From: Nicotiana tabacum
Taxonomy: Eukaryota; Streptophyta; Magnoliopsida; Solanales; Solanaceae
Direction of reading: 5' to 3'
NCBI RefSeq assembly: GCF_000715075.1
Contig: NC_134102.1
Coordinates: 95,869,766 to 95,933,765 of the forward strand
DNA length: 64,000 nucleotides
Shown: one piece after another, positions 10,781 through 23,100 of the stretch
How positions within the stretch are numbered: position 1 is the first letter of the stretch
Layout of the letters: every line of letters begins with the position of its first letter
Notes under the pieces: generated by a model
Told to the model about the DNA's origin: nothing
Seen by the model: the letters and a program-made list of their open reading frames with translations, nothing else
The model's database searches: none
Made by a program: the position numbers and the translations under genes

Positions 10781-12640
10781 AGAGGGATTATCCAAATTAT
10801 GTTCCCAGCAGGGTAATTTCTTACTTGAAGGCTCAGCGCATGGTTAGGAAGGGGTGTTTGTCATATTTGGCCTTTATGAGAGATGTTGAGGCACATACTC
10901 CTACTATTGATTAAGTACCGGTAGTGCGGAATTTTCTGGAGGTATTTCCTACAGACCTGCTGGGTATGCCACCTGATTGGGATATTGATTTTGATATTGA
11001 CTTGGTGTCGGGCATTCAACCATTTTTATTCCTCCGTTATCATATGGCACCAGCTAAATTGAAAGAATTTAAAGAGCAACTTCAGAAACTCCTTGATAAG
11101 GGGTTTATTAGGCCTAGTGTGTCACTTTGGGGTGCACCTGTTCTGTTTGTGAAAAAGAAATATGATACTATGCGGATGTGCATCGACTACAGGCAGTTGA
11201 ACAAAGTTACAATCAAGAATAAGTAACCTTTGCCTGTATTGATGATTTATTTGACCAACTTCGGGAAGCGAGAGTATTCTCTAAAATTGATTTGAGGTCT
11301 GGGTATCACTAGATAAAAATTTGGGATTCGAATATTCTAAAGACGACATTCAGGACTCGTTTTGGTCACTATTAATTTCTCGTGATGTCTTTTGGGCTGA
11401 CCAATGCCCCATCAACATTTATGCACCTGATGAATAGTGAATTCCAACCATATCTTGACTCATTTGTCGTAGTATTTATTGATGATATCCTGGTGTACTC
11501 ACGTAGCCAGGAGGAGCATGTACGATACTTGAGTATTGCACTACAGAGGTTGATAGAGGAGAAACTTTATGCCAAATTCTCTAAGTGTGAGTTTTGGCTT
11601 AGCTCGGTGGCATTCTTGGGACACATAGTGTCTAGTAAAGGAATTAAGGTTGATCCGAAGAAAATAGAGGCAGTTCAAAGTTGGCACAGGCCATCTTCAG
11701 TGACTGAGATTCGGAGTTTTCTTGGATTGGATGGTTATTATCGTCGCTTTGTGGAGGGCTTCTCATCTATTGCATCACGCATGGATAAATTGATCCAGAA
11801 GGGTATTCCATTTAGGTGGTCGGATAAGTGTGAAGAGAGCTTTCAGAAGCTCAAGACTGACTTGACCACAACTCCAGTTCTAGTTATACCTTCAGCTTCA
11901 GGTTCTTATACTGTGTATTGTGATGCTTCTCGAATTGGTATTGGGTGTGTCTTAATGCAGAAGAGTAGAGTGATTGCATATGCTTCACATCAGTTGAAGC
12001 CACATGAAAAGAACTACCCTGTTCATGATTTAGAATTGGCAGCTATTGTGCATGCATTAAAGATTTTAAGGCACTATCTCTATGGTGTGTCTTTTGAGGT
12101 ATTTACAAATCATCGGAGTATTCAACATGTATTTAAACAGAAGAATCTAAATTTGAGACAGCAGAGATGGTTAGAGCTGTTGAAGGATTATGATATTATT
12201 ATTCTGTATCATCCCGGGAAGGCCAACGTGGTGGCCGATTCCTTGAGTAGGAAGACGGTGAGTATGGGTAGCCTTGTATTCATTCTTGTTGGTGAAAGGC
12301 CTCTGGCAGTTTATGTTCAGGCCTTAGCCAATCAGTTTATGAGATTAGATATTTCGGAGCTCAGTCGGGTTCTAGCTTGTGTGGTTTCTCGGTCTTCCAT
12401 ATATGACCGCATCAGAGAGCGCCGGTATGATGATCCCCATTTGCTTGTCCTTAAGGACACAGTTCAGCACGGTGATGCCAGAGATGTTACTATTGGGGAT
12501 GATGGGATGTTGATGATGAAAGGTCGGATTTGTGTGTCAAATGTAGATGGGCTGCGTGAATTGATTCTTGAAGAAGCCTACAGTTCGCGGCATTCCATTC
12601 ATCCAGGTACCGTAAAGAAGTACCAGGACTTGAGATAACA
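10781..12640 (+). pseudogene. Chromovirus 2 reverse transcriptase and RNase H
   Basis: The RT leader ([22 protein letters not shown]) starts near 10935. The fingers motif [15 protein letters not shown] is followed by a stop at 11224 and by a frameshift. GYH is followed by TAG near 11310. The catalytic FIDDILVYS lies at about 11476-11502. RNase H shows [10 protein letters not shown] (11915), [11 protein letters not shown] (12029) and TNHRSI near 12105, where Asn replaces the catalytic Asp of the TDHRS motif seen in sister copies. The frame ends at a TAA (12636-12638) where relatives have Gln. Confidence 0.88.
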
Positions 12641-13340
12641 CTATTGGTGGAGAAAAATGAAGAAAGATATATTTGGGTTTGTAGCTCGGTGTTTAAATTG
12701 TCAATAAATGAAATACGAGCATTAGAGACCGGGCGGATTGCTTCAGAAACTTGAAATTCTGGAATGGAAGTGGGAGCGTATTACCATGGACTTCGTAGTT
12801 GGACTCCCATATACTTTGAGGAAGTTAAATGTTGTTTGGGTGATTTTAGATCGGTTGACCAAGTCCGCACATTTTATTCCAGTTGGTACTACTTATTCTT
12901 CGGAGTGGTTGGCCGATATTTATATCCGCAAAATTGTTCGCCTTCACGGTGTGCCAGTGTCCATCATTTCGGATCAGAGCACGCAGTTTACGTCACAGTT
13001 TTGTAGAGCAGTGCAGCGAAAGTTAGGTACGGAGGTTCAATTGAGTACAACATTTCACCCCCAAACGGACGGACAGTCCGAGCGCACTATTCAGATATTG
13101 GATGATATGCTACCCACTTGTGTCATTTATTTTGGGGGTTCTTAGGATCAGTTTCTGCCACTTACAAAGTTTACCCACAATTACAGCTACCGATCGAGCA
13201 TTCAGATGGCTCCGTATGAGGCCTTATATGGGAGACGGTGTCGGTCTCCGATGGGTTAGTTTGAACCGAGTGAGGCTAGGCTATTAGGTACTGATTTAGT
13301 TGAGGATGCTTTGGAAAAGGTTAAATTGATTCAGGAATGA
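12641..13340 (+). pseudogene. Chromovirus 2 integrase
   Basis: The zinc-binding region (HYWWRKMKKDI, ARCLNCQ) has a TAA after CLNCQ near 12706. The core, open at 12738-13145, has D in MDFVVGLP, D in SDQSTQF (normally SDRGTQF) and E in DGQSERTI. A stop near 13143 and frameshifts follow in the MAPYEALYGR region (13205-13245). The DDE residues survive but the protein cannot be made whole. Confidence 0.87.
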
Positions 13341-13850
13341 CTTCGCACGGCGCAGTCTGGACAGAACAGTTATGCCGTCCGGAAGGTTCGCGATGTTGCT
13401 TACATGGTAGCAGAGAGGTACTACTCCGAGTTTCGCCTATGAAGGGTGTTGTGAGATTTGGGAAGAAGGGCAAGTTAAGTCCTAGGTATATTGGACCTTT
13501 TGAAATAGTTGAGAAGATTGGAGAGGTGGCTTATGAACTTGCATTGCCGCCTAATCTCTCGGGTGTTCATCCAGTGTTTAATGTATCTATGCTCTAGAAG
13601 TATGTCGGAGATCCGTCTCATGTTTTGGATGGTAATTTGACTTATGATGTGGAGCCGGTGGCCATTTTAGACCGGCAAGCTTGAAAGTTGAGATCAAAGA
13701 ACATAGCTTCAGTGAAAGTACAGTGGAGAGGCCAGCCAGCCAGTCGGAGAAGCTACTTGGGAGACTGAGCGGGAAATGCTGAGCAAATATCCACACCTAT
13801 TTGAGGCTCCAGGTATGATTCTAAACCCGTTTGAGGACGAACGTTTGTTT
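13341..13850 (+). pseudogene. Chromovirus 2 pol C-terminus with degraded chromodomain
   Basis: Reads [17 protein letters not shown], then [17 protein letters not shown] and a stop at 13595. Chromodomain-like remnants (SVKVQWRGQP, ATWET) lie at about 13690-13770 but are frameshifted by a small duplication of a CCAG unit near 13738. The FEDERLF end sits at about 13830, immediately before the purine tract. Confidence 0.8.
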
Positions 13851-13863
13851 AAGAGGGGGAGAA
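13850..13863 (+). other. Polypurine tract
   Basis: AAGAGGGGGAGAATG abuts the LTR start TGTAAGGACCC. It has the same relation to the LTR as the tract at 6172-6186. Confidence 0.85.
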
Positions 13864-14577
13864 TGTAAGGACCCGACCGGTCATTTTGAGTATTATAGCC
13901 CTGTTTCCATATTTATTGCTCAATTTGTGCTTTACAGTTGTTATATGACTTGTCGGGGTAATTGGTTCAAGTCCGATGAGGTCTTGGAATGAATAGGAAC
14001 ACTTAGTTCTAAAGTTTAAAAGTTAATTTGAAAAAAGTTAGCTGGATGTCGACCTATGTGTAAATGACCCCGGAATAAAGTTTTGTTGATTCCAATAGCT
14101 CCGTATGGTGATTTTGGACTTAGGAGCGTGTCCGGAAAATCATTTCGAAGCCCGTAGCTAATTTAGGCTTGAAATGGCTAAAATAGAAATTTAAGTTTGG
14201 AAGTTTCACCAGGGAGTTGACTTTTTGATATCGGAGTTGGAATCCAGTTCTGAAAATTTTCATAGTTCTGTTATGTCATTTATGACTTGTGTGCAAAATT
14301 TGAGGTCAATCGGAATTGAATTGATAGGTTTCGACATCGAATGTAGAAGTTGGAATTCATTTGTTTTCTTTAAGCTTGAATTGGGGTGTGATTTGTGATT
14401 TTAGCATTGTTTGATATGATTTGAGGTTTCGACTAAGTTCGTTTGATGTTTTAGGACTTGTTGGTGTATTTGGTTGAGGTCCCAGGGGCATCGGGTGAGT
14501 TTCAGATGCTTAACGGATCGAAATTTTGACTTAAACAACTGTTGGAATTTTCTGATGCATGTATCTGGTTTCCTTCA

Positions 14578-14840
14578 TCGCGTTCACGAGGGGAGTCTCG
14601 CATTCGTGAAGAGGAAATTTAGACTGGCCCATTTTGTGCTTCGCGTTCATGATAGGGGGAACGCATTCGCGAAGGGCCGAGGGGCAAAGCTACGCCTTCG
14701 CGATCGAGGCCTCGCGTTCGCGAAAGGGAAAGCCGGCCTAAGGGAAATTGGTCTTCGCGTTCGCGAGACCGGGCTCGCATTCGCGAAGGAGGAAATTCGT
14801 GCAGCACAAAAATGTGCTTCGCAAATGCAAGGGAGCTGTC
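14578..14840. repeat. CpG-rich palindromic motif array (core GCGTTCGCGA)
   Basis: About ten motifs such as GCGTTCACGA, GCATTCGCGAAG and GCGTTCGCGAGA alternate with 15-25 bp spacers, at the same LTR position as the GCGATCGC array of 7066-7425 but with a different core. ORFs here on both strands, rich in Arg-Glu or Ala-Asn, are by-products. Confidence 0.9.
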
Positions 14841-15431
14841 ACGTTAGCGAAGAAGAAACGTCTGGATAGAAACTTTATGTTCTGAAAATGGGACTTCGTC
14901 CCATTTTCTATTTTTGACAAATTGGAGCTCGGGAAGAGGCGATTTTTGGGAGTTTTTTTGGGAAAACAATGGAGTAAGTGTTCTTAACTCAATATTAGTT
15001 AAATTAACCGAATCTATGGTTGTTTTTAACATTTAATTGGTGAATTAAATTGAAAATTTATAAAACCCTTTTGGTTTAATTAGAATATTTGAGGGTCGAT
15101 TTGATCTCGGAATTTGGTACATTGTGTATGGTTGGAATCGTGGTTGAATGGGCGTTCATATTTTGTAACTTTTGTCGGGTTCCGAGATGTGAGATTTTTG
15201 GGTGCAATTTTGGATTTTTTTGAAAAATTAGTATTTTCATATTGAATTAATTCCTATAATTTGAATTGATTTAATAAAATTAATTATGACTAGGTTCGAG
15301 GCGTTTGGAGACTGATTCGGGAAGCAAAGTCATAGCGGAGTAAAGAATTACACGGCTTGAGGTAAGTAACACTTTTATACTTGGTTCCGAGGGTATGAAT
15401 CCCAAAATTTGGTGTTATATAAATTATTTGG

Positions 15432-15471
15432 AAGTGACGCACATGATAGGTGACGAGCGTGTCGACGTGCA
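15432..15471 (+). other. LTR hairpin with GGTGACGAG in the loop (weak)
   Basis: GCACATG and CGACGTGC flank TAGGTGACGAGCG. Pairing is imperfect in this copy, but the motif and position match the other LTRs. Confidence 0.45.
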
Positions 15472-15713
15472 CCATAGAATTTGTGACTTGAATAAATCCT
15501 ATTAAGTTGTAAAAAAATTAAGGAATCATATTATTATTCGCATATCCTTCAAGTGTTAGGAAATTGAGTTGAAACTCGTATTACATATCATGATTTGGCT
15601 ATGTGTCGGTATTTTGGGACCCACAGGGTCGTGTTACTGTTGAATTTAATTGCTTTAAAAATTTATATTTCATAATCAGTCATGTTCATAAATGTGAGGA
15701 TATTTATGGGATC

Positions 15714-15862
15714 GGGGCTGCCCACCTGCAGCAGGCCATATCGGCTTTATAAATATTACTATTATATGGAACGGGGCTACCCGGCTGCAGCAGGCCTTAT
15801 AGCCTTTATCATTATATGGATTGGGGCTATCCGCCTGTAGCAGGCCATATCGGGAGCCCCTC
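15714..15862 (+). repeat. Tandem repeat, 3 units of 50-59 bp
   Basis: Units start GGGGCT at 15714, 15773 and 15823. Each contains CTGCAGCAGGCC or a one-base variant and a TTATATGGA spacer. CTGCAG is a palindrome. Confidence 0.88.
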
Positions 15863-15902
15863 CGGAGTTTGCACCCCCCACAGTGAGCGTTGATGATTTA
15901 TA

Positions 15903-16165
15903 TTTGGGATAGACTTCCCAGGGCATGGACTTGCCTTATTTATATATGTTCGGGATGGACTTCCCAGGGCATGGATTTGCCTTATTGATTTATGATTGTG
16001 ATGAATTTTCCCTAGACATGGATATTGTCCTAGTCATATATATTTGGGGATAAATTTACCCCTGGGATGGATTGGCCTTATACGGTACTAAGTCACTGAA
16101 TGGCAGTTGTTGTTATATATATGGGATGGATCTTCCCTAGGCTAGATTAGCCATATAAAGTACCG
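15903..16165 (+). repeat. Second tandem array, about 5 degenerate units of 50-65 bp
   Basis: Units of the form GGGATRGACTTCCCAGGGCATGG followed by a TTGCCTTAT-like tail recur from 15906, 15952 and, more degenerately, near 16010, 16050 and 16120. The TTCCC/GGGA pairs give each unit a short inverted repeat. Confidence 0.75.
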
Positions 16166-16686
16166 AGTTTAACTGCTGAATTTGAAAGCATGCCTACATT
16201 TTTGTACTGTTATTTCTATACTGGACTAGACCTACTGAGCTCGTCACTACTTTCAGCCCAAAGGTTAGTCTTTTTACTTATTGAGTTGGTTGTACTCATA
16301 CTACATTCTGTACCTCGTGTGCAGATTCAGGGGCTTCTAGATACGGTGACTATTAGATCTCAGAGTGTTATCGGTTAGAGACTATCAAGGTAATTGCCTG
16401 GCATCTGCTGACCTTGACTCTCTTCCTTTCAGTTATTGTACTGTTCTATATTTTCGGACAGTGGCTTTATCAGTCAGACTTTGCTATCATTTAGATTCTC
16501 ATGTACTCAGTGACACCGGGTTTTGGGAGTGTATTTATATATATGTATTTGTGAGATTTTGTTTTTTCATTATATTTAAATATTATGTTTTCAAACTTGA
16601 AAGAAATTGTGGTTTATTGAGGTTGTCGGCTTGCCTAATAATGAGATAGGTGCCATCATGACAGGTTAGGATTTTGGGTTGTGGCA

Positions 16687-17416
16687 CATCTTTACCCATC
16701 TCATTGTGGATGTATACATTAAGGACTGTCGTACACTTGCTAAATAGGGTTTCTAGTAAAGCAGTTCTAAAGACTCCTTTTGACCTTTGGACTGGTAGGA
16801 AACCTAGTTTGAGGCACTTGAATGTTTGGGGTTGCCCAACAGAAATAAGAATTTATAATCCACATGAAAAGAAACTGAATTCAAGAACAATCAGTAGTTT
16901 CTTCATTGGTTATCCAGAAATATCAAAAAGGTATAGATTCAATTGTCCTAATCACGGTACAAGAATAATTAAAACTGGAAATGCTAGGTTCATTGAGAAT
17001 GGTGAAGTTAGTGGGAGTGAAGAACCATGTAATATGAAAATTAAAGAAGTTAGGGTGCAAGTTCCTCTGTCCTGCACTTCTTCTAAACTTGTTGCTCTTG
17101 AAGTTGTTGTACAACATAACAATCAGCAAGAACAACAAATAAATGATCCTACTACTAACAATGAAGTTGCAGTTAATGAACCTACATTAGATGAACCACA
17201 AGAAGTAGAATTAATAAGGTCTCAAAGACAAAAGAGATCTGCTATTTCAGATGATTATTTAGTTTATCTACATGAGTCAGAAACTGACTTTGGAATTGAT
17301 AATGATCCAATTTCATTTTCACAAGCCATTGAAAGTAATAATTCTGATAAATGGTTAGATGCTATGAAAGATGAGTTGAAGTCTATGGAACAAAATAAGG
17401 TTCGGGACCTTGTTTA
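16687..17416 (+). pseudogene. Ty1/copia element 1: integrase C-terminal part
   Basis: Begins mid-domain at the edge of the preceding LTR. It reads NRVSSKAVLKTPFDLWTGRKPSLRHLNVWGC and FFIGYPEISKRYRF, the copia integrase C-terminal (GKGKG-like) region, then the acidic linker to RT (ESNNSDKWLDAMKDELKSM at about 17330-17390). The 5' half (gag, protease, integrase core, 5' LTR) is missing. This is the first of four pieces of one element (16687-18446, 21175-21716, 25467-25565, 36111-36615). Confidence 0.88.
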
Positions 17417-18446
17417 ATTACCAGAAGGTTGCAAAAGAGTTGGGTGTAAATGGGTCTTTAAGACCAAACGCGACTCAAACAGCAACACCGAATGTCACAA
17501 GGCCAGACTTGTTGCCAAAGATTTTACTCAGAAAGATGGCATTGACTATAAAGAGACATTCTTACCGGTCTCTAAAAAGGATTCACTCAGAATTATAATG
17601 GCTTTAGTAGCTCATTATAATTTAAAGTTACATCAAATGGATGTAAAACCACCTTTTTGAATGGAAATTTAGAGGAAGAAGTTTATATGGATCAACCAGA
17701 GGGGTTTGCCATTAAAGGAAAGGAACACATGGTGTGTAAACTTAAGAAATCAATATACGGACTTAAACAAGCTTCTCGACAGTGGTATCTTAAGTTTAAC
17801 GAAACTATTGTCACCTTTAGATTCAAGGAAAACAGTGTTGATCAGTGTATCTATCTGAAGGTCAGTGGGAGTAAGTTTATTATGTTAGTCTTGTATGTTG
17901 ATGACATCTTGCTTGCTACTAATGATCTTGGTATGATGCATGACACCAAGAAATTGCTTTCTAACAACATTGAGATGAAAGATATGGGAGAGGCATCCTA
18001 TGTGATCGGGATAGAAATATTCTGAAATAAATCACTAGGATTATTGGGATTGTCTTAGAAAGCCTATATTAATAAAGTGTTAGAGAGATTTAGAATGAAA
18101 AAATGCTCATCAAGTCCTGTTCCAATTCAGAAAGGGGATAAATTTAGTCTCAGTCAATATCCAAATAATGAATTGGAATGTATGCAAATAAAAGATATTC
18201 CTTAATCATCTATAGTTGAGAGCTTAATGTATTCCCCGACATGTACGAGATTAGATATTAGTTTTGTTGTTGGAATGCTGGGCAGATATCAAAGTAATCC
18301 AGGGATGGACCACTGGAAGGCTTCAAAGAAAGTGTTACGATACTTACAAGGAACGAAAGATTATATACTCATGGAAGAGTGCAAAACAGTTTGTTATAGA
18401 TGCATCCACTATGGAAGCTGAATTTGTGGCATGCTTTGAGGCTACA
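17417..18446 (+). pseudogene. Ty1/copia element 1: reverse transcriptase and start of RNase H
   Basis: RT motifs read across frames: KWVFKTK (17446), ARLVAKDFTQKDGIDY (17502), then a single-base loss near 17651, an open stretch with EEVYMDQPEGF and YGLKQASRQWY (17755-17790), and the catalytic LYVDDILLA at 17891-17917, which is intact. Stops follow at 18022 and 18056. YSPTCTRLDIS and ASKKVLRYLQGTKDYI lead into RNase H. About 120 bp of RNase H is missing near 18371. The rest (TMEAEFVACFEAT) is cut by the LTR insertion at 18447. Confidence 0.88.
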
Positions 18447-21174
18447 TATAACACCCAAAAAATTCTGAAGTATTTAACTGTAAAGCCCCGTAAAATTTCG
18501 CAAATGAATTCTAGGTTTCATGGTGCCAGAGTAGGTATATGTGTTTGAGGATTTTAGAGGCTCAAACCTTTTAGGTTGAACAATGCACCCAAAAGTAAAG
18601 GAAAATTTATGGCAGAAAAATACGTTTTTGCGGTCCATTATGCGACCACAAAACCACTCTGCAGGCCGCATAATGGCCGCAGAAGTGAGACAGGAGAGGG
18701 TCAGTCTGGAAGCAATTATGTGGTCGACTATGCGACCGCATAACTATTCTGCGGTGCATTATGCGACCGTATAACAGTTATGCGAACCGCAAACACAGAC
18801 ATATTTTTGGTCGTTTTGGTTAGAAATTATGCGACCGATATGCGGTCCGCATATTGATTATATGATCGCAGAACCTATTTCAGAGTTTCATTTTTGGGTT
18901 TTTACATCCAGACCCAACTTCGTTAAATACACGCAAATGGTCTTTTTTGAGCAAAACTTCTGTTGTTTTAGAGACAAGGAAGAGTACTTTAGAGAGAGAG
19001 GAAACCCTAGGCTAATTATTCATCAAGTGTTTCTCAAATCTTGAAAGATTAACAAGGAAATCTCACAAGTTATTCATCTAAGTGGTAAGGTTCCATACCC
19101 TAGCTTTCAATTCCGAATTTTGGGAAGAAGATAGTTGATTAGGGGTGTGATTTAAGGAAAGCTCAATTGAGTTATGTTGGCTAAACGTTCTCTCTTAGAA
19201 TCGAATTCCATAATGTTCCCGTGAGTTTCAAAGTATGGGTTGCGATTAAAATGTTGTGGCTTTGAATCCTATTTCAAATGAAAGCTAGTATGCCAAATTG
19301 TGTGAGAAAATCCCAATGTTCTTATGACTCTTAATTGCTCATATGTGTATCAAAAGTCTTGATTGGAAATTTCTTATTGTTGATAACCTATAAAGATGGT
19401 TGGAAATAAAATAATTGAATTGGGGATATAGTGTGTGGCTAACGTGCCAAGAACCTAAGTTATGACTGTGGCTAGTAGTGCAAATGATTTGAGAGGATGC
19501 GATAAAGAATATGAAATGACCCTCGACTCCACTGTTTTAAAAGTGAATTGGAAAATAGAATTTGCCTAAGAGCTTTTGTACTCAATTCATGCCCATTAGT
19601 GGCTTCTTTAACTAATGCTTTGCTTTATAAATATATCCAGTGTGGTTCGAGTTCTATATACTCATGTGTTGAAATTGTACATTGTCATTTCTTAGGAAGA
19701 GTATTGCAAGAGTAAATGGTGTATTGATTGTTTATGATTTTTTTCATATGTGTTTTTATTGTTGGTTGGTATGCCTCATTCTTTGAGAAGAAACCATTTA
19801 TATTTGAAGTTCCCATTTCAAATGGATTTGAAGTATATAATTTCTGAAATATTCTATATGTTGATAATTGATGGTGATCTTTGAAATAGAAAGAGGTGAA
19901 AGTGTGGAATTTGAAATATGGCCATCGTGCCAGGAATAGAGAATCTTGTGAATGGCCAAATGAGCCAAGAAAATATTATTGTGGTGAGTGACTGGAAATA
20001 CTAATGAGAATTTATACAATGTGAAAAATGTTGAGGTGAGTATAACTGTATTTATGTTACCTCTATGTGTAAATCAAATCAAAAATATTTTTGGGAGCAT
20101 CATTATTAAAACCGAGGAAGGGTGGGTCATAAGGCCCATACCTGAAACTACACGTGCTGGTGTAGGGGTGAATTGTGATAATTTCCCTTATTTGGGATGA
20201 AATTGGAACCTTTGGGAAATTATGATATTATTCCCCTTAATTGGGATGAAACTGGAATCTTTGTGGATTGGAAAAAGTCAACCCACACAGCATATATGGG
20301 AAGGCGTCCTAGTTGATCGGGTGGAGATCAGATGCCATATTGCGCATATGGTGGTACTACTCTTGGTAACAACTTTCTTTCGCATCACTTGTCAAACCAC
20401 ATTGTTCGTGGGGAGATGGACTAGCCGATCGGGCGTGATCGGACTCTGTGCTAACAAAGACGGTGGTATATCGGTGCTAATGATCTCTCAATAAAAAATT
20501 ATATATGAAGTTCGTATTTTAAAAATTATTATGTTTTTAACTGGATTTGGATATTGTGGATTGTGACTTGCTGTTTCTATGTGTTGCCTTTTCTTATATG
20601 GGTATTCTATTTTGAAAGAGGATTTTTAGCTATACATACTAATGTTATTTGACAGTACTAACGTCCCTTTTGCCGGAGGCACTGCATCTTAAATGGATGC
20701 AGGTGGTTCTACAGCAGGCGGCATTAATCAGTGATAGCAATATACTCTTTTCAACTGATTTGGTGAGCCTCACTTCATTTCGGGGTCATGTATCTTTTGT
20801 TTCTCATGTTCTATGTTTTGAGGTATAGCCAGCAAGTTGCCGGCATTTCCATATTACTCTTCTATTGTACTTAGAGGCTCCGTAGACAGGTTGTGGGTTG
20901 TGGTTGATGTTGGGAATTGAACTAGAAATGTTGGTATTTGGAAATTATTTTTTTCATTAATTCTATAAGCTCGTAATATTTTGAAAATTATAAATGAAGT
21001 TGCTAATGATAATGAAAAGGAAGTTGTTAATAAAATATTTTCAGTGTTTGATTAATGAAGTACATCTCCTCTTTATTCATGGATGAGTTTGGGTAGAAGG
21101 AAATCTAACGAGCTTACTCGGTTGGGTTCTCTCGGTTGAGCGCCGGTCTCGCTCCCCGAGTTTGGGGTGTGATA
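18447..21174 (+). mobile_element. Solo LTR with non-canonical TA...TA ends and perfect TSD
   Basis: This 2728-bp insertion splits the copia RNase H reading after EAT. It starts TATAACACCC and ends GGGTGTGATA (terminal inverted repeats matching 9 of 10). It is flanked by identical CTACA at 18442-18446 and 21175-21179. Removing it plus one CTACA restores copia frame continuity, apart from an older TGA. Inside are a palindrome array (18616-18870) and AT-rich sequence with small repeats (for example GCCA-GTGCCA units around 19440 and 19920-19970). No coding domain was seen. An LTR is the best reading; the orientation is inferred from the array and from the GTTTGGGGTGTGA end. Confidence 0.82.
18616..18870. 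repeat. CpG-rich palindromic motif array (core TGCGGTCGCA, ATGCGACCGCAT)
   Basis: About twelve motifs such as TGCGGTCCAT, ATGCGACCGCATA, CTGCGG and ATGCGAACCGCA lie in 255 bp. Core and flanks differ from those of the GCGATCGC and GCGTTCGC arrays, but the architecture is the same. Confidence 0.88.
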
Positions 21175-21716
21175 CTACAGTTCAGGCTAATTGAATGCTG
21201 AACTTTATTTCAGGACTTGGACTAGTCGACAATATTATCAGGACGCTGAAAATTTATTATGATAATTCCGCAGCAGTCTTCTTCTCTAAGAACAACAAGT
21301 ATTCGAATGGAGCTAAGCATATGGAAGTAAAATACTTTGCCTTCAAAGAAGAAATTCAGAAACATAAAATGTCAATTGGACATATTAACACTAAACATAT
21401 GATTGCCGATCCTTTGACGAAAGGATTACCGCCCAAAATATTTAATGAACATGCTGAAAAAATTGGCATTCTTAATAGCAATGTATGACTTTATTTAAAG
21501 ACTTTATTATGTTTATGCAATTGACACTTTGAGCTCATTTAAGCATAGGCTTTTGGTCTTTTATGCCTGTTTTTCTCTTGTATACATAATGTTAAGAATA
21601 AAGATGACAGGTTCGAACTTATATAAAGATATTCTAAGCATTAACATTGGACCAATCAAGTATTTACGGGTTGTGTTGGGTAATAGACTGATATTGTAGT
21701 ACATGGAAGGGACTAT
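21175..21716 (+). pseudogene. Ty1/copia element 1: RNase H C-terminus and 3' region
   Basis: The reading resumes after the solo LTR: a TGA where Trp is expected, then MLNFISGLGLVDNI, IYYDNSAAVFFSKNNK (21260-21300), KHMEVKY and the end HINTKHMIADPLTKGLPPKIF to the stop at 21486-21488. From 21489 to 21716 there is AT-rich 3' untranslated sequence. It is interrupted at 21717 by a minus-strand LTR. Confidence 0.87.
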
Positions 21717-22834
21717 TGTCACGACCCAATTTTTTCTCCGTTGGGTATATTGATGGAACCAAGTCTTAGGGACTAGGTAAGCCTAACATTTTCTGAATAA
21801 TAACAATAATTAAATAACATCTAACAATTATTTTGAAATGAAAATCTCTATAAAATTTACAACTCCCAGAACCGGTAGTACAAGTCATAAGCTCTACAGA
21901 GTTTGCTACAATTTTCTAAATATAACTGTTTGAAATAAATTAAACATTGTGAATACAAAATTAGAAGGTGACTCTGAAGCCTGCGAACGTAGCAGCAAGT
22001 TTACCTTGAGTCTCCACAACAACAATCTGCACAGCTAGCTAATGATCAGCTGACTTTGAAATACCTGATCTGCACAAAAATATGCAGAAGTGCAGTATGA
22101 GTACACCACGGCGGTACCCAGCAAGTATCAAGACTAACCTCAGTGGAGTAATGATGAGGTATAGTCAAGACACCTATTGGACTAAATAACCTGAACACGT
22201 ATAAGTATAGGAACAACAGAGTATTATATCTACATAAAGACTACGCGAAATGGCAAATAATATAGTAATTTCAGTAAGAAAGGAAAACAACAACTATCAG
22301 CGGAATACCATAATAATGACACAGTAGATGTATGGAAACACGGTCTAAATCTGGTGATCACAAATAAATGAAAGGCAAATAACAACTCAACAAAATAACC
22401 ACTTTCACACCGGGTTTTAGCCAATAACCTCCACGAGGTACCGAACCTCAAAATATTCACAACTCACGGGTCCCAATTCTGAAACCCTAACACTTAGCAT
22501 CCTGTGCTCTCATTATAATTTATAACCGCACTGACGACTCACATGCCAAATAGAGCCATTCTCACATAGAAGGCAATTAAACAAGGATGTACATCTATAC
22601 TCAACAATATAAAGAATCCTCTTTAACTAATAAGAGTGCTTAACTACGTGTATGCTTGTGCAAGTGTTCTAACATAGTTTATGCCAGCTAGTAAGTATAG
22701 AAAAAAGGAATGGAAAGAACGTAGAATGTTTTCTCACAATTTTTCACAAGATAGAACTCACATAGGTAAGTGCACCACTACACAAATATCAACAACAAAA
22801 ATGGCCCCAGGCTATCACAAGTCGTCACAAATCA

Positions 22835-23100
22835 ATCCCTGACACGTCCCACCTTGTCTCGCCACGTGTGTAATGGTAAAGTGAATGACCGCCTTGTCTC
22901 GCCACACGTACATAATATCCCACCTTGTCTCACCACATACGCAACCCATAAATGTATAGCCTACCTTGTCACGCCGCATGTACAAATATAAATATTAACA
23001 ATAGCATGTCAGAAACCTCGTGCAACCCAATAACTCTCGCACGACAGAAACCTCGTGCATCACAATAACAACAACCGCACGGCAGAAACCTCGTGCATCA
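22835..23100. repeat. Two tandem arrays in LTR (CCTTGTCTCGCCAC and CAGAAACCTCGTGCA units)
   Basis: Four units containing CACCTTGTCTCGCCACG or variants lie at 22850-22985 with a period of about 40 bp. Three units of CAGAAACCTCGTGCA lie at about 23010-23098 with a period of about 38 bp. Confidence 0.8.

Larger units (their letters stand above)
13864..16686 (+). mobile_element. 3' LTR of plus-strand chromovirus 2 (about 2.8 kb)
   Basis: Starts TGTAAGGACCC after the purine tract and ends near GGGTTGTGGCA, where copia integrase sequence takes over. Modules: conserved block (14265-14300), palindrome array 14578-14840, donor-like AGTAAGTG (14973), AGGTAAGT (about 15359-15366), GGTGACGAG hairpin (15438-15470), two tandem arrays (15714-15862, 15903-16165), GCTCGTCACTAC (16241-16252) and GTGTGCAG|ATTCAGG (16324). 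No 5' LTR is present in the window. Confidence 0.88.

Noticed and set aside
13587..13796. Minus-strand ORF across the chromodomain region
   Set aside because: It is the shadow of the plus-strand pol remnant, which has clear homology.
16190..16649. ORFs near the end of an LTR with hydrophobic stretches
   Set aside because: The sequence is the conserved LTR end module present in other LTRs in other frames. No protein signal.
22230..22460. Minus-strand ORF with possible membrane segments
   Set aside because: It lies within an AT-rich LTR module. Apparent hydrophobicity follows from base composition, and there is no family resemblance.
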